From Alphaproteobacteria bacterium (GTDB lineage Bacteria > Pseudomonadota > Alphaproteobacteria > Sphingomonadales > Kordiimonadaceae): a stretch of DNA of 64,000 nt. Location: positions 62,001-126,000 of the forward strand of contig JAJFIS010000031.1 of assembly GCA_021774735.1 (NCBI GenBank). Reading direction: 5' to 3'. Every line of letters begins with the position of its first letter. Position 1 is the first letter of the stretch. The translations under genes and the position numbers were made by a program. Positions 1-11,600 of the stretch are shown here, piece after piece. The notes beneath the pieces are model-generated. The model saw only the letters and a list, made by a program, of their open reading frames with translations, had not been told where the DNA came from and ran no database searches.

Positions 1-925
1 TGCGTCCTTCACGGGCACCGTGGGCATAAAGCCAACCTATGGCCGTTGCTCACGCTTCGGCATGGTCGCTTTTGCCAGCAGCCTAGATCAAGCGGGTTCG
101 ATCACCCGCACGGTGCGCGACGGCGCAATTATGTTAGAGAGCATGTGCGGTTTCGACGTTAAAGACAGCACCAGTATGGACATGGTAGTGCCAAATTTTG
201 AAGCGGCACTGACCGGCGATATTCGCGGGCTTAAGGTTGGCATTCCGCAAGAATATCACCTCGCGGACATGCCGGGTGAAATTGAAGCGCTGTGGCACCA
301 AGGCATTGAATGGCTGAAGGCAGCAGGCGCTGAGATTGTTGATGTCAACCTGCCGCACACTAAATATGCCTTGCCGGCTTATTATATCATCGCGCCCGCC
401 GAGGCATCATCTAACCTAGCGCGCTATGACGGCGTTCGTTACGGCCTACGGGACGTGGGTGATGGCAGCAGCCTTGACGAAATGTATTATTCCACGCGCG
501 GCGAAGGCTTCGGCGAGGAAGTGAAGCGCCGTTTGATGATTGGCACCTATGTGCTGTCCGCCGGATACTATGATGCTTATTACATCAAAGCCCAAAAGGT
601 GCGCCAACTGATCGCCGATGATTTCAAGCGCGTATTTGAAAAAGTTGATGTCTTGCTGACACCGACCGCGCCGAGCGCCGCTTTTGCCTTTGGCGATAAG
701 TCAAATGATCCACTGGCGATGTATTTAAACGATGTATTTACCGTGCCTGCCTCGCTTGCGGGTCTACCGGGGTCCAGCGTACCTGCGGGGCTTAGCGCGG
801 ACGGCCTACCGCTTGGCCTTCAGGTGTTAGGCAAAGCGTGGGACGAAGAAACGGTGTTGAAAGTATCCCATGTGATCGAAGCTGCGGCGGGCTTTAATGC
901 CACGCCAACAGACTGGTGGAGTTAG
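1..925 (+). CDS. gatA: Glutamyl-tRNA(Gln) amidotransferase subunit A, 5' truncated
   Basis: Amidase-signature subunit of the GatCAB complex, which releases ammonia from glutamine and passes it to GatB to turn misacylated Glu-tRNA(Gln) (or Asp-tRNA(Asn)) into the correct aminoacyl-tRNA. The frame is open from base 2 and reads [15 protein letters not shown], the usual GatA stretch just after the Gly/Ser-rich catalytic loop, so the N-terminal third with the catalytic Lys and most of the amidase signature lies before the window. About 307 of roughly 490 residues remain. The stop is five bases before the gatB start, so the two are cotranscribed. Identification rests on the highly conserved blocks FASSLDQAG and [10 protein letters not shown]. 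Confidence 0.95.
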   Translation, partial: ASFTGTVGIKPTYGRCSRFGMVAFASSLDQAGSITRTVRDGAIMLESMCGFDVKDSTSMDMVVPNFEAALTGDIRGLKVGIPQEYHLADMPGEIEALWHQGIEWLKAAGAEIVDVNLPHTKYALPAYYIIAPAEASSNLARYDGVRYGLRDVGDGSSLDEMYYSTRGEGFGEEVKRRLMIGTYVLSAGYYDAYYIKAQKVRQLIADDFKRVFEKVDVLLTPTAPSAAFAFGDKSNDPLAMYLNDVFTVPASLAGLPGSSVPAGLSADGLPLGLQVLGKAWDEETVLKVSHVIEAAAGFNATPTDWWS

Positions 926-929
926 CCCC

Positions 930-2417
930 ATGAGCAATTATAGTATTCAAGGCGCGACGGGTGATTTTGAAGTAGTTATTGGGCTTGAAATTCACGCTCA
1001 GATATCCTCAAAGGCCAAGCTATTTTCCGGTGCATCGACCGAATTTGGTGCCGAGCCTAACACGCAGGTATCGCTGGTGGATGCCGCCATGCCGGGCATG
1101 CTGCCGACCATTAACGGCGAATGTATTCGCCAAGGGGTTCGCACCGGATTGGCGATTGGCGCGCAGATCAATAATTTCAGCGTTTTTGACCGCAAAAACT
1201 ATTTTTACGCTGACCTGCCACAAGGCTACCAAATCAGTCAGTTCAAACACCCCATTGTCGGTGAAGGCATGGTAGTGGTTGACCTTGAAGATGGCAGCAA
1301 AAAAGAGATTGGTGTTGAGCGTATTCACCTTGAGCAGGATGCAGGCAAGTCAATGCATGATCAGCATCCTGAGCTGACCTATGTGGACCTGAACCGCACG
1401 GGCGTTGCTTTGATGGAAATAGTTTCCAAGCCCGATATGCGCAGCCCGGAAGAAGCCGGTGCCTATGTCACTAAAATACGCTCTATTGTGCGCTATATTG
1501 GTGCTTGTGACGGTAATATGGAGCAAGGCAGCATGCGGGCGGATGTGAATGTTTCCGTGCGCAAACACGGCGATCCGCTGGGCACGCGCTGCGAGATCAA
1601 GAACGTTAATTCGATCCGCTTTGTGCGCCAAGCCATTGAAGTAGAAGCCAACCGCCAAGTGGATGTTATCGAAGCGGGTGGTACCATCGACCAAGAAACC
1701 CGCTCCTTCGATCCGGTCAAAGGCGAGACCAAATCGCTGCGCAGCAAGGAAGAAGCGCATGATTATCGCTATTTCCCGGACCCTGACCTGTTGCCGATTG
1801 AATTTGATGATGCCTATGTGGACGCCGCGCGGGCTAGCCTGCCTGAATTGCCGGATGCCAAGCGGGCGCGGCTTGTGGGCGAGCTGGGCATAAGCGACTA
1901 TAATGCTGCGGTTCTGGTGGCGGAAAAAGAAAACGCTGACTATTTTGAGGCTATTCTAGCCGCCACTATGGACGCCACGGGCAAGGATGCCTCTAGCGTT
2001 GCCACCCGGGTAGCAAACTGGGTCATCGGTGACCTGTTCGGTGCTATCAATAAAGCGGGCAAAACTATCGCGACCAGCCCGGTTTCACCCGCACAAGGCG
2101 CGGCGCTGATTGCGCTTATCGAAGATGGTACGATATCTGGCCGTATCGCCAAAGACGTGTTCGAAATCATGTTTGAGACCGGCAAAGACGCAGGCGTTAT
2201 AGTGGAAGAAAAAGGCTTAAAACAGGTCAGTGATACCGGCGCGATTGAGGCAATTATCGACGAAATTATCGCGGCTAACCCCAACCAATTGGCGCAGTAC
2301 CGCGCGGGCAAGGACAAGCTGATTGGCTTCTTTGTTGGCCAGGTGATGAAAGCGACCCAGGGCAAAGCCAACCCCGGCGTGGTCAACCAATTGCTGAAAC
2401 CTAAGCTGGATGGTTAA
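930..2417 (+). CDS. gatB: Aspartyl/glutamyl-tRNA amidotransferase subunit B
   Basis: The kinase/transamidase subunit of GatCAB: it binds the mischarged tRNA, phosphorylates the Glu or Asp side chain with ATP and amidates it. The protein is 495 residues, normal for the family. Residues near 15-25 carry VIGLEIHAQ and the middle carries [17 protein letters not shown] and RCEIKNVNS, all GatB signatures. The last 150 residues form the YqeY-like tRNA-binding tail, ending in [14 protein letters not shown] chose the ATG at 930 rather than an upstream in-frame start at 897, because 897 lies inside gatA and the protein families start at MSNYSIQG-like sequence. It follows gatA directly. Confidence 0.96.
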   Translation: MSNYSIQGATGDFEVVIGLEIHAQISSKAKLFSGASTEFGAEPNTQVSLVDAAMPGMLPTINGECIRQGVRTGLAIGAQINNFSVFDRKNYFYADLPQGYQISQFKHPIVGEGMVVVDLEDGSKKEIGVERIHLEQDAGKSMHDQHPELTYVDLNRTGVALMEIVSKPDMRSPEEAGAYVTKIRSIVRYIGACDGNMEQGSMRADVNVSVRKHGDPLGTRCEIKNVNSIRFVRQAIEVEANRQVDVIEAGGTIDQETRSFDPVKGETKSLRSKEEAHDYRYFPDPDLLPIEFDDAYVDAARASLPELPDAKRARLVGELGISDYNAAVLVAEKENADYFEAILAATMDATGKDASSVATRVANWVIGDLFGAINKAGKTIATSPVSPAQGAALIALIEDGTISGRIAKDVFEIMFETGKDAGVIVEEKGLKQVSDTGAIEAIIDEIIAANPNQLAQYRAGKDKLIGFFVGQVMKATQGKANPGVVNQLLKPKLDG

Positions 2418-2460
2418 AGTTGGCTTTCATATAAAAAGTCACTTTCTGCCATTATGCCTT

Positions 2461-4521
2461 TTAAGTATCCAAGAAGCTGCGGAGCTGACGTGAGCGGCTT
2501 GGGTGCTTGAGTTTCCTGAGCGCTTTTGCTTCAATCTGGCGGATACGTTCCCGGGTTACGCTAAATTGCTGGCCAACTTCTTCCAACGTGTGGTCGGTAT
2601 TCATGCCGATACCAAAGCGCATGCGCAGCACCCGCTCTTCCCGTGGGGTTAGCGATGCTAGCACCCTTGTTGTGGTCTCGCGCAGGTTCGACTGGATGGC
2701 AGCATCAAGCGGCAGAATGGCGTTCTTATCTTCGATAAAGTCACCGAGGTGGCTATCTTCCTCATCACCAATTGGGGTCTCTAGGCTGATAGGCTCTTTG
2801 GCGATCTTCATAACTTTGCGCACTTTTTCAAGCGGCATAGACAGGCGCTGGGCCAATTCTTCGGGCGTTGCTTCGCGGCCAATTTCATGCAGCATCTGGC
2901 GGCCCGTGCGCACAAGCTTGTTGATGGTTTCGATCATATGCACCGGAATGCGAATGGTGCGGGCTTGGTCAGCGATCGAACGTGTAATGGCCTGCCTAAT
3001 CCACCATGTGGCATAGGTTGAAAATTTATAGCCCCGACGATATTCAAATTTATCCACCGCCTTCATCAGGCCGATATTACCTTCTTGGATAAGGTCAAGG
3101 AATTGCAGGCCGCGATTGGTATATTTTTTGGCAATAGAAATAACGAGCCGTAGATTGGCTTCGACCATTTCTTTCTTACCGATGCGGGCTTCTTTTTCAC
3201 CCTTTTGCACGGTGCGGACAATGCGGCGGAATTCGGCCACATGCAGTCCAGCTTTATTCATCACTTCGGCAATTTGATCACGGATATTATCGATGGCTTC
3301 GCCGTCGGCTTCGGCAAAAGCTTTCCAGCCACGGCCACCAAGCGAGGCGATATGTTCTACCCAGCTTTTTTCCAGCTCTGACCCTTCAAATTCATTCAAG
3401 AAAGCCGCACGGCTAACCTTATGAGCTTCAGCTAAGCGCAGTAAGCGACCTGACAAGCTCATCAAACGGCGGTTCATGCCGTAAAGTTCATCCACCAGCA
3501 TTTCGATACGGTTATTGTTAAACTTAACCAATGAAACAATCTCAACCAAGTCCGCGCGAAGGGTCTTGAAACGGCGTTCCTGTGCGGTGGTCAGGCTATC
3601 GCCTTTAATCGCGGCTTCCATGCGCATCAACTGCAATTTGTGGTATTTTTTGTAAGTAGCGGCGATAAGCTGGAATTTTTCGATGGTCTCGGGCGTAAGA
3701 TGCTCTTCCATGGCGCTGAGCGACATAGTGGTATCTTCTTCTTCCTCATCATCTTTGCGCGCGGTGCGGGTAGGCTCGTCGCTATCCGGGCTTCCGGCTA
3801 CCGCGCCTTCGCTTTCGCCGTCCTCTTCAGACTTTGTTAAATCATCTTCTGCTTTTTCTTCGTCAGCAGCGGCGGCATCAGCGACGCCGGGAACCGGCAC
3901 ATCATCGCCGACCTTGCCTTCTTCAAGCTCTTTTTCAGCCTTTTCAAGGTCCGCAGTTTGGGGCTCTTTGCCCAAGGTTGCGTCAAGGTCGATAATATCG
4001 CGCAGGAGAATTTCACCAGCATTTAGTTGCTCAGCCCATTCAACGATGGCCTTGAAGGTCAGCGGGCTTTCGCACAAGCCTTCGATCATGGTGTTCCGGC
4101 CAGCTTCGATCCGCTTGGCGATGGCTATCTCACCTTCGCGGGACAATAGCTCAACCGAGCCCATCTCACGCAGATACATCCGAACAGGATCATCGGTGCG
4201 CTCAATCTCATTTTTCTTCTCAGAAACCTTAAATTCTTCGGTTTCTGGCTTGGCGGGTTTTTCTTCTGTTTCTTCCTGCTCTTCGCCGTCGGTAACATTA
4301 ATGCCCATCTCACTTAGCATGGTCATAATATCTTCGATTTTCTCAGAGGACATTTCAGCCGTTGGCAGGCCTTTGTTTAGCTCATCATATGAAATATAAC
4401 CACGCTCTTTGGCCTTCGCGATCATTTTTTTAATAGCAGCTTCGGTCGAATCGCCTAATGGGCCTGAACCTTCATCGGTGCGGTCTTCTTTTGATTCGTC
4501 CTGTGTCGCAACATTTGCCAT
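2461..4521 (-). CDS. rpoD: RNA polymerase primary sigma factor RpoD (sigma-70)
   Basis: Housekeeping sigma factor that directs RNA polymerase to -35/-10 promoters. The 686-residue protein has region 1.1 at about 20-80, region 1.2 at about 110-140 ([12 protein letters not shown]), a long acidic non-conserved linker rich in Glu/Asp at about 190-270, region 2 from about 450 ([22 protein letters not shown] then [10 protein letters not shown]), region 3, and region 4 with the helix-turn-helix [17 protein letters not shown] near the C terminus. It is the last gene of the yqeY-dnaG-rpoD operon. The start is supported by GGAGAG seven bases upstream. The leader between dnaG and rpoD holds an unusual cluster of GATTCGC repeats. 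Confidence 0.98.
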   Translation of the reverse strand: MANVATQDESKEDRTDEGSGPLGDSTEAAIKKMIAKAKERGYISYDELNKGLPTAEMSSEKIEDIMTMLSEMGINVTDGEEQEETEEKPAKPETEEFKVSEKKNEIERTDDPVRMYLREMGSVELLSREGEIAIAKRIEAGRNTMIEGLCESPLTFKAIVEWAEQLNAGEILLRDIIDLDATLGKEPQTADLEKAEKELEEGKVGDDVPVPGVADAAAADEEKAEDDLTKSEEDGESEGAVAGSPDSDEPTRTARKDDEEEEDTTMSLSAMEEHLTPETIEKFQLIAATYKKYHKLQLMRMEAAIKGDSLTTAQERRFKTLRADLVEIVSLVKFNNNRIEMLVDELYGMNRRLMSLSGRLLRLAEAHKVSRAAFLNEFEGSELEKSWVEHIASLGGRGWKAFAEADGEAIDNIRDQIAEVMNKAGLHVAEFRRIVRTVQKGEKEARIGKKEMVEANLRLVISIAKKYTNRGLQFLDLIQEGNIGLMKAVDKFEYRRGYKFSTYATWWIRQAITRSIADQARTIRIPVHMIETINKLVRTGRQMLHEIGREATPEELAQRLSMPLEKVRKVMKIAKEPISLETPIGDEEDSHLGDFIEDKNAILPLDAAIQSNLRETTTRVLASLTPREERVLRMRFGIGMNTDHTLEEVGQQFSVTRERIRQIEAKALRKLKHPSRSRQLRSFLDT

Positions 4522-4558
4522 TTAGTGTCTCTCCAAGGGGTATTTAGCTAAAAAATGC

Positions 4559-4653
4559 GATTCGCGTTAAGCGAATCACCTTATTGGGCTCTTTATAACA
4601 GATTATTCGATTCGCAACCTATCTGATTCGCGTGTTTTACTTGCCCGATTCGC
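4559..4653 (-). promoter_or_regulatory. Cluster of five GATTCGC/GCGAATC repeats (GANTC sites) upstream of rpoD
   Basis: The heptamer GATTCGC occurs at 4559-4565, 4609-4615, 4625-4631 and 4647-4653 and its inverse GCGAATC at 4571-4577. The first and the inverted copy form a dyad with 7-base arms and a 5-base spacer. Each copy contains GANTC, the target of the alphaproteobacterial cell-cycle methylase CcrM. Further GANTC sites lie at 4448-4452, 4493-4497 (both in rpoD) and 4677-4681 (end of dnaG). This fills nearly the whole dnaG-rpoD spacer, so it probably overlaps an internal rpoD promoter. Methylation-sensitive control is an inference. Confidence 0.6.
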
Positions 4654-4654
4654 A

Positions 4655-6610
4655 TTAAATAGGCTGTGTTTTATTGGATTCAAGCCCGAAGTCTTTTATG
4701 TCGGCTTGGTTGGTCTCTTGCCTCATCTTATCATACTGCTCTTTTCGGGCTAAAAAGCGCTCTTTGTTGATGTCATTCATCTCTTCTGCAAAGTCTCGGC
4801 GGGCTTCTTCCATAACTTCACTGGCGACGATTAAATGTTGGAATCGTGCCAGAAGATGTTCAAAAGCGATCAGGGCATCACCGAGGGCTGCCTCATCGGT
4901 TGCGAACCAATCGGCACTTTTTAACTGATGCGAAAAAAGGTCATTCAGCTCGCGCGCTAACCCGGCGTCATGAAGACGCGTGAGTAAAGTCTCTCGCTCT
5001 AAGTGGTCGATAATTGCGGTTTCGCTAATAATGCCTGTGCGAAGGCGTTCATGCTCTGAGGTGCCAAACTCAATATCGGCAAGCTCCTCCACATGGCGGA
5101 CAAGAATTTCAGGGTGGTTTATAATAGTGGCGAGTAATAATTTCTCTAATCTTATTGGCACTGTGGCGCTGCCGGTGGCGCGGCCAAGGGCAGTAGCAGC
5201 AATGCCCGAAGCCCGCACAGCATGACGGCCCGGGTTAGGGCGCAGACCTTTATGTTGGTCCTTAACACTGGCCCAGTAACCTTGGCGGAACTCAGGCGCG
5301 CGCCGGCCGCTCGGTTTATTTTGGCTTTGACCATTATCACTGCGAAAATGACGCCAAAGTCTGCTTCTGAACTCGCTTTGGTATAGTTTTTGGATATTTT
5401 CATCATCGATTTCAGCAAGCTTGATGAAGATATCTTTTTCCAAGCCCGCCCGGCGTTCTGGTGTGCTGGCATCACGGCCACCGATGAAGTTTTGCCACAG
5501 CATATCCACTAGCGGCACGGCTTGGTCGATCAATTTTTCTATCGCCTTTAAACCTTCACGCTGGACCAATGTGTCTGGGTCATCACCATCAGGCATTATC
5601 ATAAAACGCAGGCTTTTTCCGGCTTTCAACAAGGGCAGAGCGCGCTCAACGGCGCGAGCGGCGGCACGTCTACCAGCTTTGTCGCCGTCAAAGCTAAGCG
5701 TTGGTTCATCTGCCATGCGCCACAGATGGCCAATTTGGTCTTCGGTCAGGGCAGTGCCAAGCGGCGCAACGGCATAATCCAGTCCAAATTCAGACAGCGC
5801 AATCACATCCATATAGCCTTCAACGACAATTACATTACCGCTTTCATAGGCGGCTTTACGGGCGCGGGCCCAGTTATAAAGTGTTGCGCCCTTGTGGAAT
5901 AAGCTGGTCTCGGGGGAGTTTAAATATTTGGCTTTCACGTCGCTGGAAAGCGCCCGTCCACCAAAGGCAATGACGCGGCTTTGTAGGTCCTGAATGGGAA
6001 ACATAACGCGGCCACGAAAACGGTCATAGCTTGCCCCGCCACCTTCGGGTTTGATCAGCATGCCTGTTTCGATAAGCTGTTCTTCGGTAATGTCCCGCGC
6101 GGTCATGGCTTCTTTCAAAGCGGTGCGGCTGTCGGGCGCAAAACCTATCTGAAAGCGTTTTATGGTAGCGTCAGAAAGTCCGCGACCTTGGATATAAGTG
6201 AGCGCATGGCGGCCATTCTGCCCGCGCAATTGACTTTCATACCAACTGGTGACCGTCGCCATAACCTCCGCCAGCGTTGACCGCCGCGCATCGCGTTTGG
6301 CTTCCTCTGGGTCCGGGATGGGCAGGGGCATGCCCACTTCGCCCGCAAGGCGCTCAATGGTCTCGGGGAAGCTTAAGCCCTCGGTTTCCATGACAAAGTC
6401 AATGGCGCTGCCGTGAACGCCGCAACCGAAACAATGGTAAAAGGCTTTTTGGTCATTAACGGTGAAGGAGGGTGTTTTTTCGCTGTGGAACGGGCACAGG
6501 CCCCCGTGCTCGCGCCCTTTGCGCACAAGCTTAACCTTGCGGCCAACGATGTCAGACAGCGTTAACCGGCTTTTCAGTTCATCCAAAAAATGATGACTAA
6601 ACCGTGCCAC
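4655..6610 (-). CDS. dnaG: DNA primase DnaG
   Basis: Synthesises RNA primers at the replication fork together with the replicative helicase. Residues about 39-66 form the CHC2 zinc finger (CPFH, then CFGC 25 residues on), followed by the TOPRIM catalytic core (VVEGYMDVIALSEFG, SFDGDKAG) and a C-terminal helicase-binding region. I place the start at the GTG at 6610, preceded by GAGGGA six bases upstream, giving MARFSHHFLDEL as in relatives and 651 residues. An in-frame TTG at 6628 would add six residues but has no ribosome site. The gene sits between yqeY and rpoD, as in the macromolecular synthesis operon. Confidence 0.95.
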   Translation of the reverse strand: MARFSHHFLDELKSRLTLSDIVGRKVKLVRKGREHGGLCPFHSEKTPSFTVNDQKAFYHCFGCGVHGSAIDFVMETEGLSFPETIERLAGEVGMPLPIPDPEEAKRDARRSTLAEVMATVTSWYESQLRGQNGRHALTYIQGRGLSDATIKRFQIGFAPDSRTALKEAMTARDITEEQLIETGMLIKPEGGGASYDRFRGRVMFPIQDLQSRVIAFGGRALSSDVKAKYLNSPETSLFHKGATLYNWARARKAAYESGNVIVVEGYMDVIALSEFGLDYAVAPLGTALTEDQIGHLWRMADEPTLSFDGDKAGRRAAARAVERALPLLKAGKSLRFMIMPDGDDPDTLVQREGLKAIEKLIDQAVPLVDMLWQNFIGGRDASTPERRAGLEKDIFIKLAEIDDENIQKLYQSEFRSRLWRHFRSDNGQSQNKPSGRRAPEFRQGYWASVKDQHKGLRPNPGRHAVRASGIAATALGRATGSATVPIRLEKLLLATIINHPEILVRHVEELADIEFGTSEHERLRTGIISETAIIDHLERETLLTRLHDAGLARELNDLFSHQLKSADWFATDEAALGDALIAFEHLLARFQHLIVASEVMEEARRDFAEEMNDINKERFLARKEQYDKMRQETNQADIKDFGLESNKTQPI

Positions 6611-6685
6611 AGTTGCTCCCTCATGCAAAAACTTATTATGACGCTAACTGCGCCGCTTGGGAACCACAATTGTTTTATTGATTGA

Positions 6686-7141
6686 TCAGCTTAGCGCAGC
6701 CTTGATTTTGCCAGAAGCAGCGGCAAAGTCCATTTGTCCGGCATATTTGCCCTTAAGTGCGCCCATGCAACGGCCAATATCCTTCAGGCCCTCAGCGCCA
6801 ACTTCACCGATAACCGCTTTAACGGCAGCCTCGACTTCAGCGTCGCTCATTTGCTTGGGCAAAAAGTTTTGGATAATGGCAATCTCATCGCTTTCGCGCT
6901 CAGCCAGTTCGCAGCGGCCTGCTTCCTCATAAGCTTTGATACTGTCCCGGCGTTGCTTGACCATTTTAGACAGGATATTGGTGATGATGGCGTCATCATC
7001 TCGGTCCACTTTATCAAGGGTGCGCATTTCGATGTCGCTTTCCTTGATCGCGGCTAAAACAAGCCTGATGGTAGACAGCTTGTGCTTTTCTTTCGCACGC
7101 ATCGCGTCTTTCATGGCAGTCGTAAGAGTTTCCCGTAACAT
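6686..7141 (-). CDS. yqeY: GatB/YqeY domain protein
   Basis: A 151-residue all-helical protein matching the free-standing YqeY family, which resembles the tRNA-binding tail of GatB. Signatures are KLSTIRLVLAAIKESDIEMR near the N terminus, AIIQNFLPKQMSDAEVEAAV in the middle and MGALKGKYAGQMDFAAASGKIKAAL at the end. Its cellular role is not well defined; similarity to GatB suggests tRNA binding, but that is only inferred. It is the first gene of the yqeY-dnaG-rpoD operon, taking the place of rpsU found in gammaproteobacteria, an order common in alphaproteobacteria. Confidence 0.9.
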   Translation of the reverse strand: MLRETLTTAMKDAMRAKEKHKLSTIRLVLAAIKESDIEMRTLDKVDRDDDAIITNILSKMVKQRRDSIKAYEEAGRCELAERESDEIAIIQNFLPKQMSDAEVEAAVKAVIGEVGAEGLKDIGRCMGALKGKYAGQMDFAAASGKIKAALS

Positions 7142-7174
7142 TTCGCGTCCCTTTATAGCGAGTCGAAGTGCAGC

Positions 7175-7203
7175 ATAATATACGAAGCGTGCTCGAAGCG
7201 CAA
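7175..7203 (-). promoter_or_regulatory. Probable promoter of yqeY-dnaG-rpoD
   Basis: On the minus strand a -35 TTGCGC (7198-7203) and a -10 TATTAT (7175-7180) are separated by 17 bases and lie about 35 bases upstream of the yqeY start. Copies of CGAAGYG at 7164-7170, 7183-7189 and 7194-7200 overlap the promoter at spacings of 19 and 11 bases, so they may be a regulator site on one face of the helix. No start site has been measured. Confidence 0.45.
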
Positions 7204-7263
7204 TCGTCAGAATGCAAATTATAACTCGTTGTTTTTAAATGGTATTTTTTTATATACTTTATC

Positions 7264-7292
7264 TTGACTAGTAAGGATGTTTTGCTTAGTTT
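7264..7292 (+). promoter_or_regulatory. Possible carAB promoter
   Basis: TTGACT (7264-7269) is followed after 17 bases by TAGTTT (7287-7292), about 125 bases upstream of carA. The -35 is good and the -10 weak. The rest of the 274-base yqeY-carA spacer is AT-rich, and I see no clear attenuator hairpin or uracil-sensing leader in it. Confidence 0.3.
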
Positions 7293-7415
7293 CCCGTCAA
7301 TTTGCTTGGTGTATGTCTCACCTTGGCTTACTGGGTAATTAGCGACATGATCGCCTTATTTCAAGGATTATGTTGCTTTTGGTCATTTTGAAGCTGTCTG
7401 GAGGACGCGTTAACT

Positions 7416-8624
7416 ATGATAAAGCCCATTGTTCCAAAGACTGATTTGACAACGTTAAAAGCGCCATCGCTTGATATAACAGCGGCGTTGGTTTTAGCGG
7501 ATGGTACGGTATTTTGGGGCTACGGGCTGGGCGTTGAAGGCAGCACCGTTGGTGAAATTTGCTTCAATACTTCCATCACGGGCTATCAAGAAATTCTCAC
7601 CGACCCATCTTACGCAGGGCAGATCATCAATTTCACCTTTCCTCACATTGGCAATGTTGGCACCAATAAAGATGATAATGAGGCGCTAAAAGCCGCTTGC
7701 AAAGGCTTGATCATCCGCGAGGCGATCACTGAACCGGCTAATTACCGCTCAGACAGTCACTTGAATGATTGGGCGGTGGCACAGGGCCTGATTGGCATTT
7801 GCGGTATCGATAGCCGTAAGCTGACCCGCTATATCCGCGATAACGGCGCGCCGCACGGGGTGATAGCCCACAGCGCAAGCGGCAAGTTCGATTTGCCCGC
7901 CATGCAAGCTGAGGCCATAGCCTGGCCGGGCCTTAAGGGTATGGATCTCGCCGAAGAGGTAACCTGCGGCAAGCCTTATGATTGGACTGGTTCCCGCTGG
8001 GCATTGGGGCAGGGCTACAGCGAGCAAATAAGCCCCAAGGCCCATGTGGTGGCGGTGGATTACGGCGCTAAGCATAACATTCTGCGTTGCTTGGCGGATG
8101 TAGGCGCCAGGGTGAGCGTGGTGCCAGCGACCGCAAGTTACGATGATATCATGGCGCTCAAGCCCGACGGAATATTCCTCTCTAACGGTCCTGGGGACCC
8201 AGCCGCCACGGGCTTATATGCCTTGCCTATTATACATCAGCTCATTGATAGCGGCCTGCCGATATTTGGTATTTGCCTTGGTCATCAGTTGCTGGCACTG
8301 GCTTTTGGCGGCAAGACCTATAAAATGCATCAGGGTCACCGAGGTGCTAATCACCCGGTCAAAGACCTGCGCACAAATAAGGTGGAAATCACCAGCATGA
8401 ACCATGGTTTCAGTGTGGAAGCGGATAGCCTGCCGGATAGCTTGAAAATAAGCCATGTATCGCTTTTTGACGGCACGGTGTGCGGCATTGAAGCGGTGGA
8501 CAGGCCCATATTCAGCGTTCAGCAACACCCCGAAGCCTCGCCCGGCCCGCAAGATAGCTTTTACCTGTTCGAGCAGTTCATGGATATGATTTCAGCCTTT
8601 CAGGCTTCACGGAAGGGTCTGTAG
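7416..8624 (+). CDS. carA: Carbamoyl-phosphate synthase small (glutaminase) subunit
   Basis: Hydrolyses glutamine and channels ammonia to CarB to make carbamoyl phosphate for arginine and pyrimidine synthesis. The 402-residue protein has the CPSase small-chain domain ([22 protein letters not shown], residues about 40-60) and a class I glutamine amidotransferase domain with the nucleophile Cys287 in GICLGHQ and the His/Glu pair in [10 protein letters not shown]. The ATG is preceded by GGAGG at a suitable distance. carB follows after two bases, so the pair form one operon and are translationally coupled. Confidence 0.97.
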   Translation: MIKPIVPKTDLTTLKAPSLDITAALVLADGTVFWGYGLGVEGSTVGEICFNTSITGYQEILTDPSYAGQIINFTFPHIGNVGTNKDDNEALKAACKGLIIREAITEPANYRSDSHLNDWAVAQGLIGICGIDSRKLTRYIRDNGAPHGVIAHSASGKFDLPAMQAEAIAWPGLKGMDLAEEVTCGKPYDWTGSRWALGQGYSEQISPKAHVVAVDYGAKHNILRCLADVGARVSVVPATASYDDIMALKPDGIFLSNGPGDPAATGLYALPIIHQLIDSGLPIFGICLGHQLLALAFGGKTYKMHQGHRGANHPVKDLRTNKVEITSMNHGFSVEADSLPDSLKISHVSLFDGTVCGIEAVDRPIFSVQQHPEASPGPQDSFYLFEQFMDMISAFQASRKGL

Positions 8625-8626
8625 AA

Positions 8627-11600
8627 ATGCCTAAGCGTACCGACATAAAAAGCATATTGATCATTGGCGCGGGGCCGATCATCATTGGGCAAGCCTGCGA
8701 GTTTGACTATTCCGGCACGCAGGCGTGTAAAGCCCTGAAGGAAGAAGGTTATCGGGTCATTCTGGTCAACAGCAACCCCGCGACGATCATGACCGACCCT
8801 GAGCTGGCTGATGCTACTTACATTGAGCCGGTGACGCCTGAAGTGGTAGAAAAAATTATCGAGAAAGAGCGTCCAGACGCCATTTTGCCGACCATGGGCG
8901 GTCAAACCGGACTGAATACAGCATTGGCCTTATCCCAGAGCGGGGTTTTGGCCAAATACGGCGTTCAGATGATCGGCGCGGATGAAGATGCGATCGACAA
9001 GGCAGAGGACCGCAGCCGCTTTAACCAAGCCATGGCAAAAATAGGCCTTGAGACCTGCATCGGTAAAACCGCGAATACGGTCGAAGACGCCGTTAAAGTT
9101 TTGGATATCACCGGCCTGCCAGCGATCATTCGCCCTAGCTTCACCATGGGCGGCACTGGCGGCGGCATTGCTTATAACCGCGAAGAATTTGTCGAAATTG
9201 TTGCGCGCGGATTGGACGCCTCCCCCACCAATGAGGTGTTGGTCGAAGAGAGCATCGTTGGCTGGAAAGAATATGAGATGGAAGTGGTCCGTGACCGGGC
9301 CGATAATTGTATCATCATTTGCTCAATAGAAAATGTCGATCCCATGGGCATTCACACCGGCGACAGTGTTACCGTTGCCCCCGCCTTAACGCTGACGGAC
9401 AAAGAATATCAGATCATGCGCAACGCCAGCATTGCGGTGCTGCGGGAAATTGGCGTCGAAACTGGTGGTTCCAACGTACAATTTGCCGTTAACCCCAAAA
9501 ATGGCCGCTTGATCGTCATTGAAATGAACCCAAGGGTCTCCCGCTCTAGCGCGCTGGCGTCCAAAGCCACTGGTTTTCCCATCGCCAAAATCGCCGCTAA
9601 ATTGGCCGTAGGTTACACGCTTGATGAGCTGGACAACGACATCACCGGCGGCCAAACACCCGCGTCCTTTGAGCCGACGATTGACTATGTGGTCACCAAA
9701 GTGCCGCGTTTCACCTTTGAGAAATTTGCCGGAACCGAGGCGCTGCTGACCACTGCGATGAAGTCGGTCGGTGAAGTGATGGCGGTCGGGCGCTGTTTCG
9801 CTGAGAGCTTGCAAAAGGCCCTGCGCTCAATGGAAACGGGGCTTACGGGCTTGGATGAGATTGCGCTTGATGATGTGGTGCCCGGCAGCGGTGATATGCA
9901 AGCGGTTTTGCGCGACCTTGCTTGGCCGCGTCCGGACCGTATTTTGCGCATTGCCCAAGCGTTGCGGGAAGGAGCGACACTGGCTGAAATTCAGCGAGTC
10001 ACCCATTTTGAGCCATGGTTCTTAAACCAAATAGCCGACCTTGTAACAGCGGAAGAGACTGTGCGCAAAAGCGGTGTGCCAGTAGATGCATATGCCCTTA
10101 GGGCTTTGAAGGTGCAGGGTTTTTCTGACCAGCGTTTGGCTATCCTCGGGGGAATAAGCGAGGGTGAAGTGCGGACAATGCGGCACAAGGCTGCTGTACG
10201 GCCAAGCTATAAACGCATTGACACTTGCGCCGCTGAATTTGATACCGACACACCCTATATGTACAGCAGCTATGAGACATTTGCTGCAGGCGAAGTGGCC
10301 GAATGTGAAGCGCGGCCAACCGACCGGGAGAAAGTTGTTATTCTTGGCGGTGGCCCCAACCGCATCGGTCAAGGCATCGAGTTTGATTATTGCTGCTGTC
10401 ATGCCTGCTTTAGCCTGTCTGATGCGGGTTATGAGACTATCATGGTCAATTGTAACCCTGAAACGGTCTCCACCGATTATGATACCTCTGACCGGTTATA
10501 TTTTGAGCCGCTGACGGCAGAAGATGTGTTGGAGCTTATCCATACGGAAAATCAAAACGGGTCCGTGAAAGGCGTTATTGTGCAATTTGGCGGGCAGACG
10601 CCGCTGAAATTAGCGCAGACGCTTGAGGACGCTGGCGTGCCAATTTTGGGTACCAGCCCAGATGCAATTGACTTGGCCGAAGACCGGGAACGTTTTCAGG
10701 TTCTGGTGCAAACCCTTGGCCTGTTACAGCCAAATAATGGTATAGCCAGAAGCTTAGAGGAAGCCCGCACTATTGCCGCAGAAGTTACATATCCTGTGCT
10801 CATTCGCCCTAGTTATGTGCTGGGTGGCCGGGCGATGGAAATTGTCCATGATGAAGCCGAGTTAGAGCGTTATATGGATGAAGCGGTGCAGGTGTCGGGG
10901 GACAGCCCGGTATTAATTGATGGTTTCCTTAGCAACGCTACCGAAGTTGATGTGGACGCCATATGCGATGGCACGGATGTTCATATTGCTGGCATTATGG
11001 AGCATATCGAAGAAGCTGGTGTCCATTCAGGCGATAGTGCTTGCAGCCTGCCGCCCTATAGCTTGCCTGCGGATATCGTGCGGGAAATTTGTCGTCAAAC
11101 CATAGCGCTTGCCCACGCCCTGCAAGTGGTGGGGCTGATGAATATTCAGTTTGCGGTTAAGGACAGTAAAATTTACCTGATTGAAGTTAACCCGCGGGCA
11201 TCCCGCACCGTGCCTTTTGTTGCCAAAGCAGTTGGCAGCCCCATTGCCAGCATTGCAGCGCGTGTTATGGCGGGGGAGCGCTTGAAAGACTTTGACTTGA
11301 AAGACCCCAACACCAAGCATGTGGCAGTTAAGGAAGTTGTCATCCCCTTTGCTCGTTTCCCTGGTGTTGATGTGTTGCTTGGACCAGAGATGAAATCAAC
11401 CGGTGAAGTGATGGGCTTAGACCATGATTTTCCGATGGCTTTTTATAAAGCACAATTAGCAGCCGGTGTAGACCTTCCCATGAGCGGCAAGGTTTTTGTC
11501 TCGGTCAAAGACAGTGATAAAGAAGCGCTTGTGATGATTGCTGCTGATCTGGTTTCGATGGGCTTTAAGATTGTTGCAACAGGTGGCACGGCTAAAAAAT

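Noticed and set aside
3683-4399. A 238-residue frame antisense to rpoD.
   Set aside because: It is Ser-rich because it mirrors the acidic Glu/Asp linker of RpoD on the other strand.
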